A model generated the notes under the pieces. It was not told the DNA's origin and ran no database searches. It worked only from the letters and a program-made list of their open reading frames with translations. Both the position numbers and the translations under genes were made by a program. This document shows positions 1 to 12,100 of a stretch of 64,000 bases of DNA, piece after piece (the stretch's first letter is position 1; each line of letters opens with the position of its first letter). The stretch is from positions 7,046,460 to 7,110,459 of the forward strand of contig NC_087083.1 in assembly GCF_026151205.1 (NCBI RefSeq), given 5' to 3'. Source of the DNA: Bolinopsis microptera. Lineage: Eukaryota > Ctenophora > Tentaculata > Lobata > Bolinopsidae.

Positions 1-71
1 ATCTGCATCAGTGACCTTGACAGCCGGATGGCGTCGGCTTCTTCTAGGGTGTAAAGTATATCCAAAGTCCC
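1..71 (-). pseudogene. LINE reverse transcriptase fragment, C-terminal side of split copy
   Basis: Read on the minus strand, bases 71 to 1 translate as DFGYTLHPRRSRRHPAVKVT followed by DAD. This is the stretch just before the FADD catalytic box in non-LTR reverse transcriptases. The FADD box itself lies beyond the left edge. It belongs with the N-terminal RT piece at 1104-1430; the roughly 100 residues normally between them are missing, and a 1-kb palindrome sits there instead. The same RT type recurs at 47549-48050. Seen: the translation. Known: motif order in LINE RTs. Inferred: that both pieces come from one copy. Confidence 0.7.
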
Positions 72-72
72 T

Positions 73-1103
73 AAGTAGTAGAGGAAAGCCCTTTATAGAT
101 AGTATCTTTTTGAATAGTTTTCTCATTCTAATGTTTTTCTAACCTAATCCAAGCTCACAGTAAATATAGAACATTTTTAAAGTTATCTGAAAAACATGGA
201 GTTGACTCATTATATTCGAATGTAAACTGAATCGGAGCCACATAACTGAACAGAAGCAAGCTCTAAATATGTGCCAGCTATAACAGCTCAGCAGTATCAT
301 ATACAGTATGGTTTAAAGTACTATCTAAAGATTTGGAGTAGTATCATAAGCTCTTAAAGGTGGGGGTTAACACTACCTTCTTAATTACCACTTTTTCAGG
401 TTAGGTAGCTAATTACCTTGTTTGTTAACAATATTAATTTAAGAATACTACCATCGAGAAGTTCTAAGGGAGGAGATGCAAGGACCACATGGAAGATTAA
501 AGTGTGAAAAGGCACCCAATCTGATATCGATACGAATCATTGTTCATGTTAATTGCTATAACATACTTATTGTAGAATCATTTACTTTTATCATAATCAA
601 ACAGTTCTGCTGTTTACTGCAATTAACGTGAACGATATCTAATTGGTGACCTTTTCACACTTTAATCTTCCATGTGGTCCTTGCATCTCCTCCCTTAGAA
701 CTTCTCGATGGTAGTATTCTTAAATTACTATTGTTAACAAACAAGGTAATTAGCTACCTGAAAAAGTGGTAATTAGGAAGGTAGCATTAACCCCCACCTT
801 TAAGAGCTTATGATACTACTCCAAATCTTTAGATAGTACTTTAAACCATACTGTATATGATACTGCTGAGCTGTAGCTGGCATATTTTTAGAGCTTGCTT
901 CTGTTCAGTTATGTGGCTCCGATTCAGTTTACATTCGAATATAATGAGTCAACTCCGTATTTTTCAGATAACTTTTAAAATGTTCTATATTTACTGAGAG
1001 CTTGGATTAGGTTAGAGAAACATTAGAATGAGAAAACTATTCAAAAAGGGTTGCTGTATAGTTTCTAAAAGATACTATCTATAAAGGGCTTTCCTCTACT
1101 ACT
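73..1103. repeat. 1-kb foldback (long inverted repeat)
   Basis: The left arm (about 73-517) is repeated as reverse complement at about 650-1103. Both ends read AGTAGTAGAGGAAAGC towards the centre. The arms differ by scattered substitutions and a ~20-base segment present only in the right arm (around 1045-1065). The spacer 518-649 is itself partly palindromic: GATATCG near 521 pairs with CGATATC near 635. There is no coding capacity. A transcript would fold into a very long hairpin. It occupies the gap in a LINE RT gene, so it probably inserted there. No clear target-site duplication is seen. Confidence 0.85.
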
Positions 1104-1430
1104 AGCATTACCGCAGTCAGATCTTTATCCCGGGCTCCCTCGAATACCCTTCTTAGACCAAGAATATGGCTAGTTGTTGACCTACTCTCCCTAAATCCGT
1201 TCTGATTGATCCTTAAGATGTCTTCCATGGCAGGCTTGATCCTGTTCAGTATCATCTTATTGAGAGTCTTACTCACTATAGCTGATGTCAGTGCAATACC
1301 TCTATAGTTATCTACTTTGGTCAAATTCCCTTTTTTTTAGAACAGGCACGATGTTTAAGTGCTTCCATTGGTCAGGGACATCACCATTAACTAACCTCGC
1401 CAGAATGGAACAAATAAACCATGTTTACAA
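1104..1430 (-). pseudogene. LINE reverse transcriptase fragment, N-terminal RT domain
   Basis: On the minus strand this encodes the start of a non-LTR retrotransposon RT domain. From about 1430 to 1345 the reading is a segment ending GDVPDQWKHLNIVPVLKK. It then shifts frame in a run of eight A/T bases (near 1331-1338) and continues GNLTKVDNYRGIALTS, NQNGFRESRSTTSHIL and DLTAVMLVV. These match RT blocks 0-2 (NYRGI and NGFR are signature motifs). The reading stops at the edge of the palindrome 73-1103. The frameshift and the interruption make it a pseudogene. The LINE clade is not assigned. Confidence 0.8.
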
Positions 1431-1537
1431 TGAGATAACATCACGTGATCGAATCACGTGTTTTTATAACATAGCTAGAGATTAATGGGTAAGGAGACTG
1501 TTTTTCATGTGTGTGGAGTGACGGAGCATGACTACGG

Positions 1538-1545
1538 TATTTAAA
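1538..1545 (+). promoter_or_regulatory. TATA-like box of the PAN-repeat gene
   Basis: TATTTAAA lies 58-65 bases upstream of the ATG at 1603, leaving room for a transcription start near 1565-1575 and a short 5' UTR. Two CACGTG motifs (about 1443 and 1456) lie 80-100 bases further upstream. The position suits a compact promoter. No transcript data are available. Confidence 0.45.
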
Positions 1546-1602
1546 GGACGGTCCTGTGGTCCGTACCTCACGTTTGATCCAGTTCAGCCTTAGTTCAGCA
1601 CA

Positions 1603-2952
1603 ATGGCGAGACTTTTCGTTTTTCTAGTGGCTATCGTAGCCGTCCTTGGACTCGTTGAAGGAGCAAAAGGAGACAAAAAGAGAAGAAGAGCTGCAGCGAA
1701 ATGCGCCAAGAACGTCTTGACGTTTGAGTCGTGTCTAAAAGAGGGATACAAATCAACAGCAGGGTGTATCTCTGGAGATGGGGAACTTAATAAAAAGGAT
1801 ATGAGGAAATGCAGAAGGATCGAGAAACAGTTAAAGAAATGTGACTACTCTTGCGACAAAAAAGTTGAACCAGAGCCAGAGCCGGAACCACAACCAGAAC
1901 CGCATCCAGAACCACAACCAGAACCACAGCCAGAACCACAGCCAGAACCACAACCAGAACCACAACCAGAACCACAACCAGAACCACTCCCAGACAGTAG
2001 TTGCAAAAGAGACAACTTTGACTTCGGGGGAGCAGACCTCAAAAGCTTTAGATCAGAAAGCTTCGAGGACTGTGCTAGCCACTGCCGAGACACAGCAGAC
2101 TGTCAGTCCTTCACCCTCAAGAAATCTGACAACTACTGCTGGCTAAAGAACAAGCGAGGAGGACAGACTGGACCCTCACCCGCTGATGATTTAATCAGTA
2201 TGAACATCGACTGTGCTCCAAAACCAGGCTTTGTAGCTTCCGACAGATCATGTGCCATGGACGGTTTTGACTTCGGGGGTGCAGATTTGAGGAGCTTCAG
2301 AGCTGAGAGCTATGAGGTCTGTGCCATAGCGTGTAGTGATGCAGCTGATTGCCAATCATACACTCTGAAGAAGTCAGACAACTACTGCTGGTTGAAGAGG
2401 AAGAGAGGAGGAGAGACTGGACCCTCTCCAAACAACGCCCTGATCAGTAGGAACATGGAGTGTGAAACTCAGGAGCTTAACAAAGACTGTTCAAGAGACG
2501 GCAAAGACTTCGGGGGAGCGGACTTGAGAAACTTCAAAGCCGCCAGCTTTGATCAGTGTGCTCGTTCCTGCAGGATGGCTCAGGATTGTCAGTCCTTCAC
2601 ACTTAAAAAATCTGACAACCACTGCTGGTTGAAGAGGAAGAGAGGTGGACAGAGCGGACCATCGCCAAATGTTGATTTAGTCAGCATGAATATCGACTGC
2701 TCCCCTGAATTTGACAACACAGGACATTTCAATAAATGTGCCATGAAAGGTTTTGACTTCGGGGGTGCAGATTTGAGAAACTTCCGATCTACTGGATATG
2801 TGGATTGTCACACGAGCTGCTTTGACGCTGCTGACTGCGTCTCCTTCACTATAAGAAAGTCTGACAACCACTGCTGGCTGAAGACGAAGGCTGGAGGACA
2901 AAACGGTCCCGGAGCTAACAGTGGTTTAATTAGTGCAAACATGATTTGTTAA
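1603..2952 (+). CDS. secreted protein with four PAN/apple-like repeats and a Pro-Glu linker
   Basis: A 449-residue single-exon ORF. Residues 1-20 are a typical signal peptide ([20 protein letters not shown]). Residues 21-84 are basic and Cys-rich (C34, C44, C55, C70, C80, C84). Residues 88-130 are a PEPEPQ-type repeat, a stiff extended linker. Four ~72-residue repeats follow (about 134-204, 218-289, 299-370, 378-449). Each has F/DFGGADL, then C-x3-C, then DC.SFT, KSDN.CWLK and GG..GP, ending in C. The cysteine spacing and the C..S(F/Y)T..KSDN.CWLK core fit the PAN/apple fold, which binds proteins or carbohydrates outside the cell. The start is supported by the signal peptide and an upstream TATA-like box. 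The four near-identical repeats suggest recent internal duplication. Secretion and a PAN-like fold are likely; ligand and role are unknown. Confidence 0.88.
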   Translation: MARLFVFLVAIVAVLGLVEGAKGDKKRRRAAAKCAKNVLTFESCLKEGYKSTAGCISGDGELNKKDMRKCRRIEKQLKKCDYSCDKKVEPEPEPEPQPEPHPEPQPEPQPEPQPEPQPEPQPEPQPEPLPDSSCKRDNFDFGGADLKSFRSESFEDCASHCRDTADCQSFTLKKSDNYCWLKNKRGGQTGPSPADDLISMNIDCAPKPGFVASDRSCAMDGFDFGGADLRSFRAESYEVCAIACSDAADCQSYTLKKSDNYCWLKRKRGGETGPSPNNALISRNMECETQELNKDCSRDGKDFGGADLRNFKAASFDQCARSCRMAQDCQSFTLKKSDNHCWLKRKRGGQSGPSPNVDLVSMNIDCSPEFDNTGHFNKCAMKGFDFGGADLRNFRSTGYVDCHTSCFDAADCVSFTIRKSDNHCWLKTKAGGQNGPGANSGLISANMIC

Positions 2953-3005
2953 AATAATTTATCTTCTTTGGTTTAATTCTTTATCGGACTTCTGTTATAG
3001 CATGG

Positions 3006-3011
3006 AATAAA
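3006..3011 (+). terminator. polyadenylation signal of the PAN-repeat gene
   Basis: AATAAA lies 54 bases after the stop codon of the 449-aa gene, a normal distance for a 3' processing signal. Confidence 0.5.
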
Positions 3012-3475
3012 ATTAAGATTAGAGGCATTTTTAATAAGATTTGAAATAAATAAATGAAATGTTGAAAATGAAAGGATAATGATCATGATTGCGCTAAATA
3101 TTTCATGATTTTCATGTATAACTATAATTATAAACATTACGTAGCATTTTGATTTCAATTGTCGTGTTTTATTTTAGCTGCGTTTTTATCCACTGAAAGG
3201 AAATAATATAAAAATCATATAAAAATTATCATTTACAAATTTTATTAAAAAGATTTTATATGATAACAACTAATACTATAACAGGCAAAACAACAATTGA
3301 GTCAAACAGTGAAATTTCGGTTAAGGAAAAGGCAGAAAAGCTTCTCTTCAAAGATCATCCAAAATCTCTTTTTTTATTTTGATGATTTTCCGTTTATCAA
3401 AACTTTCTTTGGTAATCTAACTTTCAGACCTCAATACTAGGTCTTGTGGCTGTGCCATCTACACTTTCCACAGTG
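3012..3475. other. intergenic, nothing recognised
   Basis: AT-rich sequence with no convincing ORF, splice-bounded exon or repeat. Confidence 0.5.
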
Positions 3476-3600
3476 AGGGGTCGTTCACATATTACGTAAT
3501 CAGCCGAGTGGGGGGGGGGTTTCCAAATGCTTACGGTTGATTACGGGGGGGGGGGTAAAAATTGCTAAAATATTGATTACGTAATATGTGAACGACCCCT
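3476..3600. mobile_element. 125-bp MITE with 27-bp perfect inverted ends
   Basis: The ends are perfect inverted repeats of 27 bases, beginning AGGGGTCGTTCACATATTAC and ending with the complement. The interior contains two poly-G runs. Related ends occur at 15631-15658 (near-match TCGTTCACTTATTACGTGAT) and 61448-61477 (reverse orientation), so this is a dispersed non-autonomous family. The target duplication is unclear, possibly TGA. Confidence 0.75.
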
Positions 3601-4112
3601 GAACTCATTAATTGGTCATTCAAGAAAAATGCTTGAACAGTTTTCAAGTATTAAACTACTAATAAATGACTCATACATTTATTTCCACCAGTCATAACTT
3701 ATTCTCGTAAATTTGTACCTTAATCAGAATAGATAATTTTGTTAAAAAGCGCATTCTCCCAAATTGCTGGACTACAATGCCGGCCCCCCTCCCCATGTGG
3801 GCTGCAAACATTTGTAGCACCATTGAACCAATCGGAGGGATATTAGGACGACTGTGCTAAATCGAGCTATTTTAACATACATGTTATTATATATAAAATA
3901 TTGATTGTAGGACATGTTCGGTACTTGATCAATACATAAAAGCCGAAGATATTGACTGATATTGTCAAGCATTAGACAATTTTAGCTAGCAGAGTATCGA
4001 AGTGCCCAGTTCAGTTCATGGTCAATTCTTCCTTTACCTTTAGTAAGCCTTACTACTAGCCTGTGTAAATTAGATATTACATTCCTCTCAACACTAACCT
4101 CACAGTGAATCA
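3601..4112. other. intergenic, nothing recognised
   Basis: No supported gene or repeat. Small ORFs here have no recognisable motif. Confidence 0.45.
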
Positions 4113-4114
4113 TA

Positions 4115-5411
4115 CAGGGTGGCCCATAAGTGACTACCCACACGCAACCTCTTAATAACTCACGTAATTCGTCTCCAAATTGCACCAAAATTTCAGAGAT
4201 TATAGATATGGGTCAAACTTAGATTTCCTGAAAGTTTCGTAAGCCACGCCCAATTACAGTGGGCGTGGCGTGACACTCCCTCTTTTTCACTATTGTCTTC
4301 ATAAAATGAGAACGCTTTAAGCTAAGAACTCAAAATTTTTTGCACACATTTGGCTTGATAATTGAAAACCTTTCCCAAAGTTTCAAGTTCATTGGTTAAA
4401 ATATGGCTAAGTTATGACCATTTCAAAACTCATCGGATACGTGATCCGAGCACTCAGTCAGTGATCTCGTCACTTGGTTAATGGCCTGTTTGGCTCACAT
4501 GCACCGCTTGATTGGTTGCAGCCTGCTTATGGGCCGGCCTATACAGCTGACTGCACCTAAAACGCTATCACACGAATTTATGGTGGTGTCACCATTTCAG
4601 GGCTTGTTAGCCCTGCTAGTCACAGGTTCCTTACAATCAATAAAAAGGAATGAACCATCCATTGAATCATCGAACCGGGCCTACCGAATCACAAAGAAAC
4701 ACAAACTTTTGGACCGTGATTTCCAATCGAGGATAGATTTCGCCAACACATTCCTGTCCAAGCAGAATGTGGATCCCTACTTTGAGGACGAAATCTGGTA
4801 CAGCGACAAGGCCATATAAACGGATATGTCAACTCCCAGAATGCAATTCACTGGGGCTCTACTAGACCAGATTAAGTGGTGGAGAGAACGGCTTTTCCTG
4901 AAAAGTCACGATCTGGTTTTTATCCTAAAAATTTGTGTTTCCCTTTCTAGCAAAGTCATCATCGGTATCCAATCAAAGCCTAATGAACCTCATTAATACA
5001 CGCTAACGCCTTACTCTTGATCAGATTGGGTGACGAGATCACTAATTGAGTGCAAATAGCACTGACTGAGTGCTCGGATCACATATCCGATGGATTTTAA
5101 AATGGTCATAACTCAGCCATATTTTAACCAATGAACTTGAAACTTTTGGAAAAGTTTTCAATTATCATGTGTTGCAATGTGTGCAAAAAATTTTGAGTTC
5201 TTAGCTTAAAGCGTTCTCATTTTATGAAGACAATAGTGAAAAAGAGGGAGTGTCACGCCACGCCCACTGTAATTGGGCGTGGCTTACGAAACTTTCAGGA
5301 AATCTAAGTTTGACCCATATCTATAATCTCTGAAATTTTGGTGCAATTTGGAGACGAATTACGTGAGTTATTAAGAGGTTGCGTGTGGGTAGTCACTTAT
5401 GGGCCACCCTG
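4115..5411. mobile_element. decayed mariner-like element with ~365-bp inverted ends
   Basis: It is bounded by TA target duplications (4113-4114 and 5412-5413) and begins CAGGGTGGCCCATAAGTGAC, with the exact complement at the right end. The inverted repeats run about 365 bases inward with few mismatches. The interior (~570 bases) holds a broken transposase. TA target and CAGGG termini fit the Tc1/mariner superfamily. Such long inverted ends are unusual for classical mariner, which has about 30 bases. Confidence 0.85.
4634..4882 (+). pseudogene. mariner-like transposase remnant
   Basis: An in-frame stretch reads LLDRDFQSRIDFANTFLSKQ, then IWYSDKA, matching the R..FA...L and the (F/Y)SDEA box that carries the first catalytic Asp of DDE/DDD mariner transposases. 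After SDKA the reading moves one frame to HINGYVNSQNAIHWG, the usual downstream NGYVN.QN..WG block, and then hits a stop. The N-terminal DNA-binding domain and the other catalytic acidic residues are missing. It is not functional. Confidence 0.7.
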
Positions 5412-5413
5412 TA

Positions 5414-5647
5414 ATACAACTCTCGTAGCACATACCCTCCTTCTGAGAATGTAGCTACATTAACCATGGTAACTATTGCTGTAGTAACCATGGTAACTAT
5501 ATTAACTATAGTAACTCAACTCTATGGTAAAATTAAAAACATTATCTTAATTAACTGTAGTATGTGTAACTACAATTCCTATACTATTGGGACTATTGCT
5601 AGATATCGTAACTATCGCAACTATAGTATATGTATTAGCCTATAAAG
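5414..5647 (+). other. intron or upstream DNA with degenerate GTAACTAT repeats
   Basis: Loose short repeats of the GTAACTATNGTAAC type lead into the regular array that follows. No exon is recognised. Confidence 0.4.
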
Positions 5648-6092
5648 CTTTAGTAACTATATTTAGTAATAATAATGATGATAGTAACTATATTTAGTAA
5701 TATTAATGACGATAGTAACTATATTTAGTAATGATAATGACGATAGTAACTATATTTAGTAATAATAATGACGATAGTAACTATATTTAGTAATATTAAT
5801 GACGATAGTAACTATATTTAGTAATAATAATGACGATAGTAACTATATTTAGTAATATTAATGACGATAGTAACTATATTTAGTAATAATAATGACGATA
5901 GTAACTATATTTAGTAATAATAATGACGATAGTAACTATATTTAGTAATGATAATGACGATAGTAACTATATTTAGTAATGATAATGACGATAGTAACTA
6001 TATTTAGTAATTATAATGACGATAGTAACTATATTTAGTAATAATAATGACGATAGTAACTATATTTAGTAATAATAATGACGATAGTAACT
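5648..6092 (+). repeat. 31-bp minisatellite, about 14 copies
   Basis: The unit is GATAGTAACTATATTTAGTA followed by ATAATAATGAC, with single-base variants (ATAATAATG, ATATTAATG, ATGATAATG). The array ends about 20 bases before the 3' splice site of the exon at 6113. This is the first of several arrays in the window that abut exons. Confidence 0.9.
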
Positions 6093-6112
6093 TTAGTACT
6101 TTTTTTCCCCAG

Positions 6113-9100
6113 GTATCACCAGGTCACGGGAGAGCTCTCTCAGGACGAAACCTGCAAAGCGCGATTTAGAAGCTATACTAGGTTAGTTACCATGACAACG
6201 CACTTTTACCAGGTTTCCTTATTTGTATCAATACCTTCTGTATGTGATGAAGTGTGTTTTTACTCGTGACTGTTGGGGGTAATTTTGTTTAGTACGAGAA
6301 ATGTGTCAAGTGACTAGGGTAACAAGGAGTTCGAAGCGTTACTGACGTGGACAACTTGGAGAGGGATAAACTGTTTGGTTAAAATCACATTTCCAGTGTT
6401 CTAGAACATTCGGTAAATTAAGAGCAGTACGCCCCCCCCCCCCCCCCCCCCTCCCATATCAGAGATCTCCAATTCTAAATCGCTCCACTATATTAATACA
6501 GGGTGGGCCAAAAGTCAGTGTGCAAACGTTGGCCTTAATAGCTCAGTCACTGAGTGCCCGATTGAAATAATTTGTTCTGGTATGACTTCAGTGGCGTAAC
6601 GTTACTTTGTGCCGCCCCCCTGCTAATTGAAATTTGCCGCCCCTATCCGGAGCCGGCTCGCTTCGCTCGCCGAGATTTGTCCGTCGCGTGAAGTTACAGT
6701 GTAGTGTGTATTGTGTAATCAGTAATGTTTACCAACACGACGTCTAAGAAAACAAAGAAAATTAAATTTTGACCAAGACGCGCGCGTGTTAAACCCACGA
6801 AATATTAAAATCGAGCCGCGCATAGGCAGCAAAAATATACCATTATATCGACCTCTATTAATTTTGTGCGCGTTCGCGTTGGATAAAATTTATTCACGTG
6901 GTCTGCTGCTTGTCTTGTGATTGGAGGAAATTGCATGTCAGTCGATGATATCAATGCGAGACACCGATACACGACGCACGTGTAGTTATCAGAATGCTAA
7001 TCGTTTGTTATCTTGGTTTTACCGTATGGCGTGTGCCCTAGAATGTACTTTACTACGTCTTGCGTCTACCGTCTGGCGAGTGGCGTCTACGTTGTTGATT
7101 GTTGATTGTTGATAATTGATTGTTGATTGTAATTGTGTAAACTGTAGACTTGTTGTCACTTGTGACTTCTGAAATCTGAGTTCTGACTGCTCACTGCTGA
7201 CTGCTGAGTGCAGAAACTAAGCCGTTATCTGATAAGTTCCATGCCTATGAGCTATCAGTTGACAGTAAACAGTTATCATTTATCGTTATCTGCTATCACT
7301 TAAAAGTTATCAATCTTAATCTTGAATCTTAAGTTTTAATTTAAGTAAATTGTTGATCAATTCTATATTAAGTATTTCAACAGCTCATTTAGATCTCTTA
7401 TTATTAACGGTATAGTAAAGTGTAAACGGTTTTTAATCTTAATTCTAATAGATCAATAATCAATTCAATTGACTCCATTGTTAACCTGCAGTGTGCAGAT
7501 TGCCACGACTAACTGCTATGACTAGTTTTTAGTAATGAATTGCAATATTGTGAACTCGACCGTCGACGTTCAATTTTGTTGATTGATCATTGATCATTGA
7601 TCGGAATTGCCTAAGGTCAGCGGTGCTTTCGCCTTTCAGCTTTGCGCTGGCCGGTTCACGAGTCACAGTATTAATGATGTTTTTGTATGACGTTTGTTGA
7701 TAAGTTAGGTCTTAGCCCTTAGGATTTAATCCCTTAGGGCTGATTTGCATTTTGCATAGAATCTTACTGTCGCATGGATATTGTCAGAGTCCGCCGTCCG
7801 GTCAAATGGGAAACTGGAAGGACTGCAAGCGCTACCGTATTCTTGGTCACGTACCCACTTGGGCCACCCGACTTTCGTCTTTCAACGTGAACTTCGTAAG
7901 TTAATATTAGTTATAACGTTTATTCCTGTACTGATGTGCAATATCCTACCCAGTACCCCTACTGAAGCATGTGTTAAAGTTAGCTTTAATGTAGTTGACT
8001 CATCACTTGACATAGATTTTTAAAGCATGTTGCATGACTGTTGTCCACCAATTTAATCTACATGTGTCATATGCGTACATTTTTGTTATAGTCTGTGATT
8101 TTCCGCGATAGCCAACATTCAGTCACTCATCACTCATGTGATATGTCCATTGTCCTACCGCCCGAGAGCCACTTTTTTTAGGTTTGAAAATTAGCAATAC
8201 TATTATTATTATTATTAACATGATAATAAGCTGCAGGCTGCTCACTACTCATCATCATGTATACAATATATCTAATTCGACAATCAATCGCATTGCAATT
8301 TGTAATTGACGACGACCGACCTCTTGATTGATTATTTTTTCACAACAGTTAACATGAAGCGAACTAAAGAATCTGGGGCAGCGTACAGAAACAAGAAGAA
8401 GAAGAAGGAGGAGTTTATGAAGTCCTATCCCAAGATAACAAGCTTCACCGCAACTGCAGGACCAGCGTTCCCTACTGCCGCAGAAGCCCGAGTAGCAGCA
8501 CAAGACGTGTATTGGCGGGAGGAGAGCCGTCCCGATCCAGTCGAGGAACCAGATGAAGAGTTGGAGTTTCCCCTATTTGAATCGGACGACGAAACAGGTA
8601 AGAAAATTACTGGAGGAACCCCAAAATAATAGGTCTTTACTAATTTACTGAAATAGTGACATGATTCTCTAAAACTCCTGTTAGTGCAAGAAAGTACATA
8701 TAATTGACTTGTTATCATAACTCATAACTAATTACTAACAAATAGTAGTACGGATTACGGAGTATGATACGATAATCAGTCTATTATCTCGTCGTGAATG
8801 GTGTGATCTTAGATATTACATCATAGATTGACTGCCACATCCTTAAATTTCTTTTCACAGAAACATCTTCATTTTTGGCTTGCTTTTTACAGTTGATCAT
8901 GAAATCTGCGCCAGGTGAAGGAAGCAACGAAGTCGATGCTGTAGTGGAAGCTGCAGCTGCTCTATCACTGGAGGTGAACTGGCCGAGCGACAAGGAGCTG
9001 TTCAAAGACAGACAATGTCTCAGCATCGCTGACAAGCGGGCGATACTGCAACACGGACCTTGTCAACCCTCAACGTTGTCGAACTACTATGTTAGTAAGC

Positions 9101-12100
9101 AACAGAATGGACTCGAACTGCGAAGAAAATGGCTCTGCTATTCACCACTAGGCAAATATGCCTACTGCGAGACATGCTGGCTGTTCGGGGATAAAGCCAA
9201 ATCACCGTGGGCAGACAAGATTCTTCCCAGTAAGAAGTATGGCATCTCCAAGAAGATGAAGACACATGAGACGTCCGAGAGCCACGCAGAGGCGCATAAA
9301 AATCGACTGCACTTCATCAAAAGCCCAGTCGATCTTCAAGAGCTGAAGATCATCGAGGAGAACGAAAAAAAGTGGACTCTGGTCGTCGAGCGGGTTATTG
9401 CCATCATAATAGCTGCTGCCTCTATGAACATTGGATTACGTGGACACAGAGAGGTTGTGGGGGATGGAGTTTGTGAGGGATCCAACTTCCTAGAGTTGGT
9501 CAAACTGCTTGCCCAGTTTGACGGTCTCCTGAAGCAAGTGATCGCCACGCCCAAGGGGAAGACTAAATATCTGAGCCCTGCGATCCAAAACGAGCTGATC
9601 TCCCTTATCGCCGAGGAAATGCGGATCTCCTTGGTATCGGATATCCTAAAGAGCCCCTACTTTTCGATTATCCTTGATTCGACAGTTGATCTGGGAAAGG
9701 TTCGTTCCATCTTTTGGTCAAATACATTTTGATTTCAAATTTGTTTATGTAATATGATTATGTCTGTACAGTGGACAATGGTAAAGAAAAATACCGTTAC
9801 ACCTTCCCTTTTCACTATGTTGTACATTTATTTCTTCCATCGGATGTGTATTAGAATCTAGAAGCTATTTTATTGACATATTTCCCTCACAGGTAGACCA
9901 ATTAAGTTTGGTGGTGCGCTGGGTTTCCGTTCGAGACTCTCAAGTACAGGTGCATGAGACCTTTCTCGGATTCATCGCAATGTCATCTGGAAAAGCAGAG
10001 GCTATTGCTAATCTCGCTATTGAAGAACTCCAGAAGCTGGGAATCACGCTGGACAAACTTAGAGGACAGGGATTTGACGGAGCCAGTGTTATGTCGGGAG
10101 TTTATGGGGGAGTACAGACGATACTGAAGAACAGAACCACGAACCCTGTTCCCTTTGTGCACTGTTCGACCCACAATCTGTGTTTGGTGATAAAAGATGT
10201 TGTGGCTGCTACCAACCACACCAGTGATTTCTTCGACTGTCTGGGCCAGGTTTTTACGTTTGTTGGATCGAGCTCATTACGCTGGGAGGAGCTGAAGATG
10301 AACTCTCCGGGCTTAGACCTAAAAAAACTTTGCCCAACGAGGTGGTCGTCTCGTCATGAAAGCGTTCGGGCCATCAAGAATCGGCAGCCAGATATCATCA
10401 GACTTCTGACGAAGCTATCACTCACCAACTGCCGAACATCTGCGGGACTTTTGAGTAGAGTTAGAACTTTCGAGTTCACCATTACTCTGGTGTTTTGGGA
10501 GAAGCTGCTCTCCAAGGCACAGACTATTACTAACATGCTCCAGGCTAAAAACCTGGACATTGGAGTTGTGCCAGCTGCTCTCAGCAGCTTTACAAGATTT
10601 CTCCGAAATCTAGAGGGAAATTGGGATACTCTCATCGTAGAAGCTCAGCAGCAAGCCATCTATGCTGGGGCCGAGCAGTCATTCCAGCTCACCATGGCCC
10701 GGAACCTCTACAGATATTCTGGTCAACTTCGTGGCCAGAACTTACCAGAACCATCGAAGAAGGATTTGTTCAAGGTACAGATATTTCTTCCCACACTGAA
10801 GACATGTCGGGAACAAATCCTTCTTCGATTTGAGGGACACAACTCGATAGTGAGCAAATTCGCGTGTTTGCAGCCCAAACACATACTGACGAAGAGTTGC
10901 ACGGACCTCCGAACTGCTGCGAATGAGTTGGTAAAGATCTACCACAAGGACTTGCAGCCATCATTGGCAGACGAGTTAATTGACCTGAAGGAAGATTACG
11001 GGAGTGAGCTAAGGACCGAAGATGTGACAAGTCCTCTCCAGTTGGTCAACTTTATCTTCGAGAGAGACCTTCCGCTGTTGTGTCCGCAGTTGGTAGCAGC
11101 CTTGATGCTTTTCATAGCTATACCAGTCACTGTTGCATCGGCGGAACGGTCCTTCTCGAAGTTAAAGTTGATAAAAACTTATCTAAGGTCGACTATGTCA
11201 CAATCTAGACTTAAGGATTTAGCTCTCATCTCAATTGAGAACAGTGAGGTTGACAAACTTGATCGCTCGAAGCTGGTACAGAAATTTGCCAGTGCAAAAG
11301 CAGGGCGCATCAAGCGTTTCCACTGAACATTTATTTATTTTTTTGTATTTTGTAAATTGTTGTAATTGGGTTGACTTGATCTGTGATCATGATGTTTATT
11401 TTACTTAACATAATTTATAAGTGTATCTTGAAACGGTTGTTTCTATTTGTCCTACTACGATAACTAACATGGCCAGAGCCCAGGAGCCGGATTTAAAATT
11501 ATTGAAAAGTCACAAACTGCAAACCTCGAAGGTTAGAGTTCACACAATTACCGTCGTATAAACTTTAGTCACACCGCGCATCATTAGAAATTGGCCTCCG
11601 CGCTAAAGTATTAACAATGAAAGTGTAGTATCGTTATCACTTTTTGCGCAACTTTCAGCGCGTGGTTAAGTTGCGCTATAAATTCGTGTAGAATTTTGGA
11701 GTAGTAGACACGTTCAACTAATTTCTTTACTTTTTTTACTTCGGTATGAAGAGTCACGGGTCATCACCGGCTACAGGGGGCGGCAAAATTGTGTAATGGG
11801 GCGGAAAAATGCCGCCCCCCTAAGGTGCCGCCCCCCTGCTAGCAGGGTTAGCAGGGGCGGTCGTTACGCCACTGTATGACTTACTACTACTGGTTCGAGA
11901 AATTTGTCAAATCGAAACATATTTGTGTTCATTTTTTCAAAAGAAGGTTCATTTTCGCATTTATTTGATAGTTTGGATAGTCGGATCGAGCCAAATTTTA
12001 TTGAATTGTGTTTGGCCATTTAAATTACGTTTGCCCTGAAAAAATGAGAGTTCTAGCTTCTCAGATGACCGAGATATGAATCTTAACGAGGTTATTCATT

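Noticed and set aside
1787-2146. Three ORFs overlapping the PEPQ repeat (Val-rich, Asn/His-rich and Gly/Cys-rich)
   Set aside because: Shadow readings of a low-complexity coding repeat within the 449-aa gene.
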